Shown: piece by piece, positions 53,395 to 63,724 of the stretch
Numbering within the stretch: the stretch's first letter is position 1
Layout: each line of letters starts with the position of its first letter
From: Zonotrichia leucophrys gambelii
Lineage: Eukaryota > Chordata > Aves > Passeriformes > Passerellidae
Direction: 5' to 3'
Length of the DNA stretch: 64,000 nucleotides
NCBI RefSeq assembly: GCF_028769735.1
Contig: NC_088188.1
Span: forward strand, 1,116,001 to 1,180,000
Notes under the pieces: model-generated
What the model saw: only the letters and a program-made list of their open reading frames with translations
Database searches by the model: none
Told to the model about the DNA's origin: nothing
Program-made: the position numbers and the translations under genes

Positions 53395-54355
53395 CTTTTG
53401 GGAGACAGGCACAGGGAGAAGGATGTGGAAAACACCTGGGATGCTCTGTAGAAGAAAGATGCTGTTGATGCTCATCCCTGGTGCCCTCCTTCCATGGCAA
53501 AATAAACACAGAGTGACACCAAACCTTTTCCACACTGTGCATCCCTGAGCTCAGAGAGGGATGGCACCACTTGGGAATGAGACCCTGACGTTCTTTTTAG
53601 CAGATCCATGGGAATGTCAGCTCAGCCCTCAGCAAGTGGAAAACTGGGGAAGGTTGAGAAAGGAATAGGGAAAAACCAGCTCGTGATTTGTGTTCTTGGA
53701 TGTCACTGGGATCTGCTCCACAGGGAGATGGTGGGATGGGAGAAGTTAATGAGGAGGAAACCTTCATCAGTTCCAAGAGGTGCTTCCTCAAGAGGAAACT
53801 GTGGTGGCTAAAAAGAAGAAACTTTTAAGTGGGTAAAAAGAAGAAACTTAGGTGGAGAAGAAGATAACTGGGTTATCTTTTCAATGTCAGAATTTGGGAA
53901 GGTGATGACTGGAGCTGGGGAGGTACAAGTGAAACAGGAGACAGTTTCAGAGCAAGCCCAATGAGAGGATTTCTCCTGCAAGGTGTGAAATTTCCTGACA
54001 GCACAAGTTGGATGTGCTGGAAGTTCACAGAACTTCCCAAAATAACTTGGCAAATTATTCACTTGAGGTCTCTCTTCCTCCCTTCTGCAGTGAAGGTGGG
54101 ATTGTCCCCCTGACATCTGCTCTGAACCTGCCCATGCACGTGTCCATCCATGGGTTATTACATCCACCAGGAGGAAAACTTCTCCCCAAAGAAAGAGAGG
54201 GAGTTTAGGGGATACTAAAAGTGAACATTGTGCTCTTTTTCCTTTCCATGAGATAAGCAAATAGCAGCTGTGATAGACCCTGATCTTGAACCTCAGCAGT
54301 CCAGACCCCACAGTTACTCCACCACCAATGAGCTCTGATATTCTCTGAAAGCCAG
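53395..54355. other. Unassigned intronic sequence
   Basis: Only a short 20-bp doublet (AAAAAGAAGAAACTT at about 53811 and 53837) stands out. Confidence 0.4.
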
Positions 54356-54364
54356 CACTGTATC

Positions 54365-54505
54365 TCCTTCATCTTCCAGCATTCAATATTTCCTCTTCCA
54401 GTGGCCAATATTTCTTCTTCCAACATTCAATATTTCTTCTTCCAGCATTCAATATTTCCTCTTCCAATATTCAATGTTTCCTCTTCCAGCGTTCAATAAT
54501 TCATC
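54365..54505. repeat. About 27-bp tandem repeat, 5 copies
   Basis: TTCTTCCAGCATTCAATATT followed by TCTTC or CCTCTTC, with degenerate copies. Confidence 0.9.
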
Positions 54506-54911
54506 AGGAATTTGCTTCTCATCGACCTCTAAACCCCAGAATTGCCCCAGAATGGCCCTGCAGTGATGGATTGCACCATTAGCATCTAAATGCGGGATAA
54601 AAACTCCAATTGATCCTCCCAGAGGCAACAGAAAATTCCAATTTAAGCCATCACTTTTTATTTTTATTGCATAAATTACAATCAGGACTAATGATGTTTG
54701 GGGATTCCTTCTGCCTTTCATTGGGTTCTGTAGTTAGCTAGCAGAGTCTGCATCTTGCCAGGAATTTATCCCATTCCACCGATCCGGAAATCTCAGTGAA
54801 GGCTGAAGTTAGATGGAGAAATGCAATATAAGGGTGGGTGGGACTGGGGTTGCTGTTGTGTCTCCTAAGGAACCTCAGCACCAGCCCTGGTGCTGCTGCA
54901 CATGGACCACA

Positions 54912-54952
54912 CAGAATCCCAGGATCACTGGGGCTGGAAAATCCCTCCAAGA
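54912..54952 (-). mobile_element. CR1 LINE tail fragment, antisense
   Basis: AGAATCCCAGGATCACTGGG, then GCTGGAAAATCCCTCCAAGA. It touches the left arm of the inverted duplication. Confidence 0.7.
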
Positions 54953-54956
54953 TCGC

Positions 54957-55134
54957 TGAGCTAATTGCTCTTTAATAGTTGGTTGTGTAAGCACTTGCTA
55001 ATTACGAGTCAGGCAGCTTTGTGAAACACATCTGAAATATTCCTACAGGTGAGTAATGAGTTTGGGGAAGAAAGGGATTTTTGACAGAGTGCGGTTTGTG
55101 AGTCTTGGCTGATCTGAAGTCCTGCCTCAAACAC
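54957..55134 (+). repeat. Inverted duplication, left arm (178 bp)
   Basis: Reverse-complement match, about 90% by eye, to 55867-56047. Identical runs include the complement of CCTGTAGGAATATTTCAGAT and of GTCAAAAATCCCTTTCTTCC. Confidence 0.95.
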
Positions 55135-55159
55135 CACTCTGTGCCCAATCTCCACCTTG

Positions 55160-55600
55160 TCCCCAGCCCAGAGCTCTGAGTGCCACCTCCAGCCCTTCCC
55201 TGGGCACCTCCAGGGATGGGCACTCCAAACCTCCCTGGGCAGTCCCTGGCAGTGCTGAGCCCCCTTTCCATGGGGAAATTCCTGCTGCTGTCCCCCCTGA
55301 GCTGCCCTGGCCCAGCCTGAGGCCGTTCCCTCTGCTCCTGTCCCTGTTCCCTGGAGCACAGCCCGACCCCCCCCGGCTGTCCCCTCCTGTCAGGAGCTGT
55401 GCAGAGCCACAAGGGCCCCCTGAGCCTCCTTTGCTCCAGGCTGAGCCCCTGCCCAGCTCCCTCAGCCCCTCATGGGGCTCCAGACCCTCCCCAGCTCCAT
55501 TCCCTTGCCTGGACACCTCCAGCCCCTCGGGGTTTGCATTGTCCTGAGGAGCCCAGGGCTGAGCCCAGGGTCTGAGGGGTCTCAGCAGTGTCACACATCC
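55160..55600 (-). mobile_element. CR1 LINE 3' region, antisense, in the spacer of the inverted duplication
   Basis: CAGCCCTTCCCTGGGCACCT, CCCAGCCTGAGGCCGTTCCC and GTCAGGAGCTGTGCAGAGCC, the same blocks as 360-560 and the reverse of 25100-25210. Confidence 0.85.
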
Positions 55601-55866
55601 CTGGGTCCCCCCAGCCCGATTCTGCAGCTCCCGTTCCCCATCTCTGTGGGAATGCTCCAGGCTGGAATCAACCTCTGTGTCCTGTACTCAGCCCAAGGGG
55701 CAGAGTCTGAGGGAAAGCTGCAAGAATTAAGAAACAAACAACAACATAAAGAGTTGGGTTATTTTTAATTTAAAATGCAGCACCCAGAGAAAGGCCAGAG
55801 CTACCTGGATCTCCTCACCTGATGAATTATTTATGTCTAATGACAAGAAGGCTCTGCCTCAGTGCT

Positions 55867-56047
55867 GGTGTTTGAAGCAGGACTTCAGATCAGCCAAGAA
55901 ACTCAGAAACCACACTGTCAAAAATCCCTTTCTTCCCCAAACCCATTACTCACCTGTAGGAATATTTCAGATGTGTTTTCACAAAGCTGCCTGACTTGTA
56001 ATTAGCAAGTGCTCACACAACAAACTATTAAAGAGCAATTAGCTCAG
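55867..56047 (-). repeat. Inverted duplication, right arm (181 bp)
   Basis: Pairs with 54957-55134; the spacer is about 730 bp. Confidence 0.95.
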
Positions 56048-56049
56048 GG

Positions 56050-57060
56050 AAATTTACCGGAGCTGTTTGCAGGGCTGACTCGAGGAGTGATAACATCGCC
56101 TTGATGGAGGCATGTCAAATTCACACAGCCAAACCCCGGAAATTTATCGAATCCTCAGGATTCCCTGTGATCCCTTCATTTCAGGAGTTTTCATTAGCAC
56201 CTCTAAAGAGCAGTTAACACCAACACCTGTTCCCAGAGTGTCTTTTCCCATCTTCCCCAGGACGTGTTGCTTTGGCTTTTTAAGCTCAGAGAGAAGCAGA
56301 ATCTCCTTTGTTCTCCCAGCTCCTCAGCACCTCATTTATATCCATTTCTTTATTAATTGACAGAATATATAAATTGAAGACTAAGTTTCATTCCTTCTCA
56401 CTGCGTATAACATTGCCTTGTCAACTCTGATAACTTCTCTGTTCCCAAATAATTTGAAAATTATGCATGAATGCTGCAAACTGCTTCAAATTATATTTTT
56501 CAATGCCTTCCTATTGATTACCTCAGTTCTGATGGATGTGGATGTGCACACACACACCCAGAGCAGTTCTGGGGGCTCAAGGCCTCCCTTCCCTGCAGCT
56601 CTTTCCAGCTTTCAACAACAACATCAAACTTCTCCAAGCAGAGCGTGCAGAAGAAAGAAAGGCTTTAATACAGAAGGTGGCAGAGTCTGTTGTGAACTTT
56701 TGTTGCCTAAATGTCAATTTTATTCAATCAACCACGTTGCCAAAAGAGAAAAAACACAGAATTTAAAAACAAAAAACCAAAACAAACAAAAAAATAAACA
56801 AAAAAAAAATCCCCAAAACCAAATCCTGAAGAACCCACATTTCCCTTTACTAGAAAAAAAAAAATTAATCAGTGAAAAATTGACCTGTTTTGATGCCTAA
56901 GCCCCAGGCAGATATGACAGAGTCTGCTCACCTTATCTCTCTGATAAAATCCAGGTGCACTTGACACACTCAGGTAGCGAGCAGATATTTCAGCCTGGCT
57001 CCAGCACTGACAGCAAAATTGCTGCACACTAAATGGGCAGGTCACAGAGGGAGCACAGAG
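56050..57060. other. Unassigned intronic sequence
   Basis: AT-rich at 56330-56530 and A-rich at 56760-56870 (AAACAAAAAAATAAAC runs). No exon supported. Confidence 0.4.
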
Positions 57061-57069
57061 ATGATGGAA

Positions 57070-57172
57070 CAGCAGGCTTGGAGCAGCCTGGTCTCTTGAA
57101 GGTGTCCCTGCCCAGGGCAGGAGATGATTTTAAAGCCCTTTCCAACCCAAACCATTCTGGGATTCAGCAATT
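57070..57172 (+). mobile_element. CR1 LINE 3' end, sense
   Basis: GCTTGGAGCAGCCTGGTCTC, GGTGTCCCTGCCCAGGGCAG and CCTTTCCAACCCAAACCATT, tail CTGGGATTCAGCAATTCTGAG in two parts. Confidence 0.9.
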
Positions 57173-57174
57173 CT

Positions 57175-57650
57175 GAGCTACCAAAGAGCAGCAGCTCTTG
57201 GTGCATTTTAGATTGTTCCTTTCTTTTTGCTTTCCTTCACCCACTCCTTGGTGAAATCAGCTGCTGTGAAAGGATTCTTAGGGCAGCAAAGCACAACTTC
57301 CCCTCAGTGTGGCTGAAAAGGGGTAGAAAAGGAGCAGAAAAGGAGCCACTCAAACCCTCAGCAGATGTGGATTTCTCTCTCCTGAGGGATTTCAGACCAG
57401 GATGAAGAGTGCCAGGAAAAGTGTCAGGGATGACAGGAGCTGATGAGCTGGAACAGCTGGGCAGGGAGCTCAGATTCCCTGCAGGGAAAGGCAGCTTGTT
57501 GTGAGCAAGGAAAACAGAAAACTTGACATGTGTCACCAAGGAAAAGGGAAGAGGACTTTCTGGAGCTGCTGGTGGAGCCTGAGCCCAGGCAAGGAAAGGA
57601 GCAGGACCTTTCCAAAGGGCTCTTGTGCAGGCAGGCACTGAGGGGGTGTC
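57175..57650. other. Unassigned intronic sequence
   Basis: Nothing recognised. Confidence 0.35.
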
Positions 57651-57654
57651 AGCC

Positions 57655-58075
57655 CTGAGAGCTGGGGGGATCCAAAAGGCCTGACCCCAAACCCACAGGG
57701 TCACCCTGAGAGATCCACAAGGCCTGACCCCAAACCCACAGGGTCACACTGAGAGCTGGGGGATCCACAAGGCCTGACCCCAAACCCACAGGGTCACCCT
57801 GAGAGCTGGGCGAATCTATGAGGCCTGACCCCAAACCCACAGGGTCACCCTGAGAGCTGGGGGGATGTACAGGGCCTGATCCCAAACCCACAGGATCACC
57901 CTGAGAGATCCACAAGGCCTGACCCCAAACCCACAGGGTCACCCTGAGAGCTGGGCGAATCTATGAGGCCTGACCCCAAACCCACAGGGTCACACTGAAA
58001 GCTGGGAGAATCTATGAGGCCTGACCCTAAACCCACAGGGTCACCCAAAGCCTGACCCCAAATCCACAGGGTCCC
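57655..58075. repeat. 50-bp/38-bp VNTR, about 9 copies
   Basis: Unit CCTGACCCCAAACCCACAGG + GTCACCCTGAGAGCTGGGGG + ATCCACAAGG. Two shorter copies lack GCTGGGGG. The order long-short-long repeats, suggesting a higher-order unit. Confidence 0.95.
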
Positions 58076-58079
58076 TGTG

Positions 58080-59110
58080 CAGGGCAGGAATGCTACGGGA
58101 TTTGCATTGGTTCAGACAAATGAGCAAAGTTCAAGATAAATCCTTGGCAAACTCAACCCCTCCTTCACCCAGCAGGATAGATGTGTTAAGATCCCAAATT
58201 CCCAGGGGTCACAATCCCATCTGGACTTGAGCAGACACTTTGTCCTCTGCAAGTGGAGCTCTGGAGATGTTCCTGGGTCAGGGCTGAAGGGAAAGTAAAG
58301 CACAGCCTGGCTTTGCAGCCTGGTCCTTCTTCCACTGACTGTCACAGGATTGATCCAGCCTCTGCCCTCAGCTTTTTCTTCTGCAAAATCTGTGAATTTT
58401 TATTTTGCAAAAGAAGGAATTTCTCCAGCAGATGGAACAGGATGAAAATGCTGCCATTGAGCCAAGGCTCTTGGGCAAATAACAAACATGAAGTAACATT
58501 TGCAAAGGAACTGCACCCAGGGACTGATGAAACCAAGACTGGACTCAAGGACTGATGAAATTGAGATCCTTTCCAGGCAGAAGGCCACCCCAAAGCTGGT
58601 GCTGGTGTCCCTCACAACAGGTTCTTCTTCCAGGGATGGAATTGGTCACATCACTAAATGCCATTTCTCCTTGTCCCTGCCAGGGTCTGCAGTCAGCTTG
58701 GGTCAGGCTGCCAGGTCCTTCCCTCTCACTATTAGGCCTCCAATTAATGAGGTTTTAATGAACTCAGGGCTCAGAGTTTTCATGGATCAGTGACATTTCC
58801 TATTAGAGAAATATCCCTGCTCAAGCTGTGGAAGGTTCATGTCCTTCTCCAGGGCTGGGGCAGAAGCTGAGGACTCCAGGGTTGGAATGAGCAGGATTTT
58901 ATTAACACATTTCATAATTTGGTGAGAAAATTAGATTGGTGCCTGCAGAGCAGAGGAGGCTTCAGCAAGGCTCCAGATGAGGTCTTGGACTCAGTGGGAT
59001 AAGGAGAAATAGGGAATTATTGCCAGGGGAATGTTCTGGTGTCAGGAGGAATCAGCGAGGGAGGGAGGGAGATTTCAGTGTGGCATAAAGCTCATTTTCC
59101 ATGTCCAGCA
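58080..59110. other. Unassigned intronic sequence
   Basis: No supportable feature. Confidence 0.4.
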
Positions 59111-59111
59111 T

Positions 59112-59510
59112 CACAGAGTGCCAGGATGGTTTGGGTTGGAGGGACTTTAAAGCCCATCCAGTGCCACCCCTGCCATGGCAGGGACACCTCCCACTGTCCC
59201 AGGCTGCTCCCAGCCCTGTCCAGCCTGGCCTTGGGCACTGCCAGGGATCCAGGGGCAGCCACAGCTGCTCTGGGCCCCCTGTGCCAGGGCCTGCCCACCC
59301 TCACAGGGAACAATTCCTAATTCTCAATATCCCATCCATCCCTGCCCTCTGGCACTGGGAGCCATTCCCTGTGTCCTGTCCCTCCAGCCCTTGTCCTCAG
59401 TCCCTCTCCATGTTTCCTGTCAGCACCTTCAGGCCCTGCAAGGTCACACTGAGGTCACCCTGGAGCTTCTCCTCTCCAGGTGAACATTCCCAGCTCTGCC
59501 ACCTCTCCCC
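59112..59510 (-). mobile_element. CR1 LINE 3' region, antisense, longer copy
   Basis: AGTGCCAGGATGGTTTGGGT, TTTAAAGCCCATCCAGTGCC, GATCCAGGGGCAGCCACAGC and CCTCACAGGGAACAATTCC, then TGGAGCTTCTCCTCTCCAGG. The best-preserved antisense copy in the window; same subfamily as 22578-23020. Confidence 0.95.
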
Positions 59511-59839
59511 CAGCAGAGCTGCTCCATCCCCAGCACTGGGCTCTGTTTGGAAGCCCAGCTTTGATTTGGCCCCAGGTGCTGTCCCTGGGCTCTGCAAGGC
59601 ACAGGGTGGGGGAGCTGAGCTGCCATGTGACAATTTATGCAGTTTATTTTAGTGGGACAAGAGCCTTTAAGTGTCACTGAGCTAAATATTTCTCTAATTC
59701 ATGCAGAACTGAAGTGCAATTAGCAGCCTGATGTCACAGGCCTGGGTCAGAGCTCTCTCCTGTGCTGTGGCTGCTCCAAGGTGGGAGCTCAGGGCAGGGA
59801 TGGAGCAGGGCTCTCCTGCCTTGGGGACAGTCCCCAGCT

Positions 59840-60052
59840 GTTCCAGGAGAAGGTCAGGTTGGATTTCAGGAAAGGTTCTCTCCCCAGAGGGTGCTGGCAC
59901 TGCCCACGCTCCCCAGGGAATGGGCACAGCCCTGAGGCTGCCAGAGCTCCAGGAGCTCCAGGGATGCCCAGGGTGGGATTGTTGGGGTGTCAGGAGCTGA
60001 ATTGGATGATCCCTGGGGGCTTCTTCCAGTCAGGATATTCTGTGATTCTACA
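59840..60052 (+). mobile_element. CR1 LINE 3' end, sense
   Basis: AGGTTGGATTTCAGGAAAGG, CTCCCCAGGGAATGGGCACA and GAATTGGATGATCCCTGGGG, tail GGATATTCTGTGATTCT. Confidence 0.93.
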
Positions 60053-60059
60053 GTCAGCT

Positions 60060-61180
60060 CCCCAGAGACTCATGGTCAGATCTGCCATAAAGGACACCCC
60101 AAGATATAAAATAATCCAAAGGCATTTATTTATTGTGATACAGCCCAGCAAAATCTGATGATGGAGCAGTTCAGTCAAGGCAGGGAAGGAAAATTCCCTG
60201 CACCTGCCCCATCTGCTGTGTCCTCTGTTCTGAGGAACCCCTGGAGTCCCCCTGTGCCCTGTTCCTGGTGTAGATGATGGGATGGAGAGCTGCTGCTGGG
60301 AGCGTCCCACTGCACTCCCAGTGGGCTCCAAACAAGCTGTGGAGCTCCTGAATGTGTTCCCAATCTGCACCATCCCTGCTGTCCCAGGAGTTCCCCAGGT
60401 GAGCTCTTCCCACATTTCACCTGCACTCTGCAGTGGGATCCCCTGTGCAGGGGCCCAGCTCTGCCCCTGCTTTCCCTGAGCCTTCCTCCAGGAAAAGCTG
60501 CTCATTTATCCCAGAGTGGAGGTGCCAGGGCTCCCTCCTTGCTGCAGACTGAGTCAGGCATTAAAATCACTCTGCTGAAGTTTATTTTTCAGCACTGACA
60601 GCTGCTCTGTATTTTCTGCTCTCTCTCTGTTATTGGTCGCTGCCAGGAGCTCACAAATGCCAAGTGAATTGCTGTAGGGGACTTCAGAAGTGATCACCTT
60701 GTTTGGAGCATGGCAAAGAAAAAAATCATGGACTCTCTGCACTGGAGTAACTGAGCAGATACTCCAGGCTTCAGTTTTGATGTCGTGGTTTTCAGCTGAA
60801 TTAATCTTGGTTTCAAACAATGGTTGCTATGTGGAGAGCAAAAGGTGGCATAAAAATAATTACAACATGCAAATATAAGGAAAGACAAATCTACGTCCCA
60901 GCACAAGGTGACAGAGAGAAACAAATTCAAAATATTCAAATCATTTCTGTCCTTCCTTCCCATCCTCTGAGCCTTGGTGCACCAGCACCAGTTTTTCACA
61001 TCCTGTGCCCTGGAATTGCTGAGCTGAGCTGCAGCAGGGGAGGGTTTGCACTGTGTGAATTTGAGATTCACTGACTTCCCTCAGGGCTCCTGATATGTCT
61101 GGAGAGATCCATGACAGCACCAGGGGAGCTGCCCTGCCACTCAGCACATGTGGGGCTGTGGGGGTGATGGGGTGGGCTTC
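60060..61180. other. Unassigned intronic sequence
   Basis: No supportable feature. Confidence 0.4.
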
Positions 61181-61184
61181 AGAG

Positions 61185-61331
61185 ACACCCTGGTGCTGTC
61201 TGCTCAGGTTCTTCTGACGAGCTTTCTCTCTCTGCCTCTGGGTAAGCGTCTGAACACCGGGAAGGGCGGGAGAGAGTCCAGGAGCCTCTTAAATTTACTG
61301 CTCAGCTCCTCTTAGAAAGTCACAGGCAATG
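61185..61331 (-). mobile_element. Endogenous retrovirus leader remnant, antisense
   Basis: Sequence directly 3' (on the - strand) of a lysine primer-binding site. It would be the 5' untranslated leader of a provirus; it breaks off near 61180 with no recognisable gag. Right edge defined by the primer site, left edge uncertain. Confidence 0.5.
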
Positions 61332-61349
61332 CCCCACGTCGAGTGCCAG
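61332..61349 (-). other. Retroviral primer-binding site (tRNA-Lys type), inner copy
   Basis: On the - strand TGGCACTCGACGTGGGGC. Matches the complement of the tRNA-Lys 3' end at about 15 of 18 positions. Preceded on that strand by GTGTGACAGC, a copy of the LTR end. Confidence 0.75.
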
Positions 61350-61359
61350 CTGTCACACG

Positions 61360-61432
61360 TCCCATCTAGCTCAGTTGGTAGAGCATGGGACTCTTAATCC
61401 CAGGGTTGTGGGTTTGTGCCACATGTTGGGCG
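61360..61432 (+). pseudogene. tRNA-Lys(CUU)-like sequence inside a retroviral leader
   Basis: 73 nt aligning end to end with tRNA-Lys-CUU. D arm TAGCTCAGTTGGTAGAGC is intact, the anticodon stem (TGGGA/TCCCA) is perfect with loop CTCTTAA, and the acceptor 3' side is GTTGGGCG. The T loop is TTTGTGC instead of TTCGAGC and the T and acceptor stems have mismatches, so the B box is damaged and a functional gene is unlikely. The last 18 nt overlap the outer primer-binding site on the opposite strand. I read it as a tRNA primer copied into a provirus rather than a chromosomal tRNA gene. Confidence 0.75.
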
Positions 61433-61434
61433 CC
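61415..61434 (-). other. Retroviral primer-binding site (tRNA-Lys type), outer copy
   Basis: On the - strand TGGCGCCCAACATGTGGC. 16 of 18 match the lysine primer site. It follows GTGACAGC, i.e. an LTR ending in ACA plus a 2-nt spacer. Confidence 0.85.
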
Positions 61435-61658
61435 AGCTGTCACATATCCTGGCTGGATGGTGACAGTGAGGGGGTGACAATCCCCCTCTTTTGGGGCTCC
61501 ACAGGATCCCAGCTAGCAGTGGAGGTGCAACACAGAACAAAAAGGCCACAGCAGCAGCACGGGCCTGGGGTGGCACTGGGTTACTCTATTTGATGTTACA
61601 CTCCCCAAGTCTCGGGGTCCCAGGCAATAAGCTGGGGGCAAGCAACAGCTGATACAGG

Positions 61659-61664
61659 GGGGCA
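61659..61664. repeat. Target-site duplication GGGGCA (left)
   Basis: Identical to 62046-62051. Confidence 0.92.
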
Positions 61665-62045
61665 TGTCGCAGACTTCTTTTCACTAAAAATCCTTTCTTA
61701 GGATTTTTTCCCTTCTGAGAAGCTGAGGCCTCAGAAACAAAATGTAAACAATGGTTATCTGCTGCTGTGGAATGCATCAGGTGTGTCTGTGATTGGCCCA
61801 TCTTGAATGTTTACAATTAATGGTCAACCACAGACCAGAGAGCTTGGACTCTCTGTCTGAGCCACAGACCTTTGTTATTCATTCCATCTTAGCTAGCCTT
61901 CTGAGATTAACCCTTGCCTTCTATTGCTTTTTAGTTAGTTATAATGTAATATATATATCATAAAATAATAAATCAAGCCTTCTGAACATGGAGTCAACAT
62001 TCTCGTCTCTTCCCTCACCTGAAGACCCCTGTGACCACTGTCACA
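61665..62045 (+). mobile_element. Solo LTR, family A, sense, with perfect 6-bp TSD, nested in an older LTR
   Basis: 381 bp, TGTCGCAGACTTC ... GACCACTGTCACA. Shares GAAACAAAATGTAAACAATGG-like, TATCTGCTGCTGTGGAATGC and AATAAATCAAGCCTTCTG blocks with 16061-16442. GGGGCA on both sides. Confidence 0.95.
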
Positions 62046-62051
62046 GGGGCA
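62046..62051. repeat. Target-site duplication GGGGCA (right)
   Basis: Pairs with 61659-61664. Confidence 0.92.
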
Positions 62052-62359
62052 GGTCTCGAGGGAGGATACAATGTTCAGCTAATCAGGAGAACTGGGGGTG
62101 GAACACAAGGGCAAGGGATACAAGGGAGGAAAACTGCTTGGGACAGGTGGGTTAACAACTGGATGTGGGAGGAAAGGGTTTGAAACTCAGAAAAATAGAA
62201 AAAGCAGAAAAGTAGCTAAGTAGCAAAGAGATAAACCGACACCTGGCTCAATTGAATAACAAAGACAAGTCTGTGTCACTCTAAAAGCAAGGGGAAAAAA
62301 GCCCATAAAACTACCAAACAACAAATCAAATAATAACCTGCAAAATAAAAACACACTGC

Positions 62360-62915
62360 AACACCGTGGTTCCTACAGCTTGGGAGGAAGATGGAAAATA
62401 ACCCCAAAAGTGGTGTTTGTGTGCCTTGGCTGTGCCTGCTGGGCTGGGGCACTGGGCAGGCCCCTCTGGGACACGCTGCTGGTGGCACTGCCACCTCCTC
62501 TCTGCCAGCTCCTGGGCCCCATTAGCCATGTCAGGAATGGCTGACATTTCAAATTTGTTATTTCTTACTTCTCCTTACAAAGTGCCAGTTTGACAAATCA
62601 TGACTTTTCCCAGCACAGATGAATTTCTTCTGCTTTAGATGAATTTCTCACTGTGGAAAAAAAATTGTCTTTTCAATATTTCATGCCCTGCAAATGAGAA
62701 GGTGCCAGTCCTGAGGTCCTGGGCTATTCCAGACCATGTCAGCTCAGCTATAAAAGCTAAGAAAAGTGGGAGGAAGGGGGAATTTGTTATTTACCATGTT
62801 TGCCTTTGGGGAAACTCCAGGGCCTGGAGTCCTTCCTGGGAAGTGGCTGAACATCACCTGCTGATGAAAGTAAAGAATAAAAACTTTGGGATTTTTTTCT
62901 CTTTTCCCTTCTGCT
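62360..62915. other. Unassigned intronic sequence
   Basis: Nothing recognised. Confidence 0.35.
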
Positions 62916-62917
62916 TT

Positions 62918-63100
62918 AGAGGGTGGGCAGGCCCTGGCACAGGGTACCCAGAGCAGCTGTGGCTGCTCCTGGATCCCTGGCAGTGCCCAAGGCCAGGCTG
63001 GACAGGGCTTGGAGCAGCCTGGGACAGTGGGAGGTATCCCTGCCATGGCAGGGATGAACTTTGAGGTCCCTCCCAGCCCAACCTATTCTGGATTCTGTCT
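62918..63100 (+). mobile_element. CR1 LINE 3' end, sense
   Basis: AGGGTGGGCAGGCCCTGGCA through TTGGAGCAGCCTGGGACAGT and GAGGTCCCTCCCAGCCCAAC, tail CTATTCTGGATTCTG. Confidence 0.95.
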
Positions 63101-63104
63101 TGGC

Positions 63105-63555
63105 TCTGGCTGGTGCTGCACAGCAGGATTAGAAGCTCTCTTTGTGGCCTCCTTGTTATCATTTTTCATTAACCACCATCATCAGTGCCAAGGATGCCTC
63201 AAGTCCCCTACAGCAGCTCTGGGGCTGGTTTGTATAGCCTTTATTAATGATTGTGTCCTTTGTGCAGCCCAGGAACAGGTCTCACCTTCTAATCCACTTC
63301 TCCCAGCGTTTTCAGAACATTTGTAGCTGTTAAATAAAAATTGGTTTCCTTTGGCTGAGGGCTTGCAGGAGACAGCAGCTGCAGCAGGGCCCATTCATTT
63401 CCCTCACTGGGGCTTCTGCTGCCTCATCCCAACCAGGAGCAGATTAAAGATGCTCTCTGCAGGCAGGGAAACGGGGAGAAGGCCCGAGGGTCAGTGCTCA
63501 GTGAAACTGCCAGGGGAGCGGATTTCTGCAGGGCCTGGCCTTCCCCTGGCTCCAC
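63105..63555. other. Unassigned intronic sequence
   Basis: Nothing recognised. Confidence 0.35.
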
Positions 63556-63559
63556 AGTC

Positions 63560-63722
63560 CCTGTGCTGTCAGGTGTGTCGCTGGTGTCACTGTGTCACAG
63601 GTGTGTCACTTTGTGTCACTCCTGTCCCAGGCTCTGTCTGTGTCACTGCTGTCCCAGGCAGTGTCTGTCTGTGTCCCTGGCTGTGTCTGTGTCACTGCTG
63701 TCACAGGCTGTGTCTGTCCTGG
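63560..63722. repeat. TGTGTCACTGCTGTCCCAGG tandem repeat
   Basis: About six imperfect copies of a 27-bp unit (GTCTGTGTCACTGCTGTCCC plus AGGCAGT). Confidence 0.88.
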
Positions 63723-63724
63723 GC

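Larger units (their letters stand above)
61437..62350 (-). mobile_element. LTR, family I, of a lysine-primed endogenous retrovirus, antisense, split by another LTR
   Basis: On the - strand the LTR ends ATATGTGACA next to the primer site. It is interrupted at 61665-62045 by a family A solo LTR and resumes at 62052. Its start lies somewhere in 62270-62360 (a candidate is TGTTGCAGTGTG). The retroviral class is likely beta-like from the lysine primer. No coding sequence remains. Confidence 0.6.

Noticed and set aside
61360..61432. Functional tRNA-Lys gene
   Set aside because: The T loop and B box are altered, stems have mismatches, and it lies exactly within a retroviral primer-site duplication. 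A transcribed gene is unlikely.
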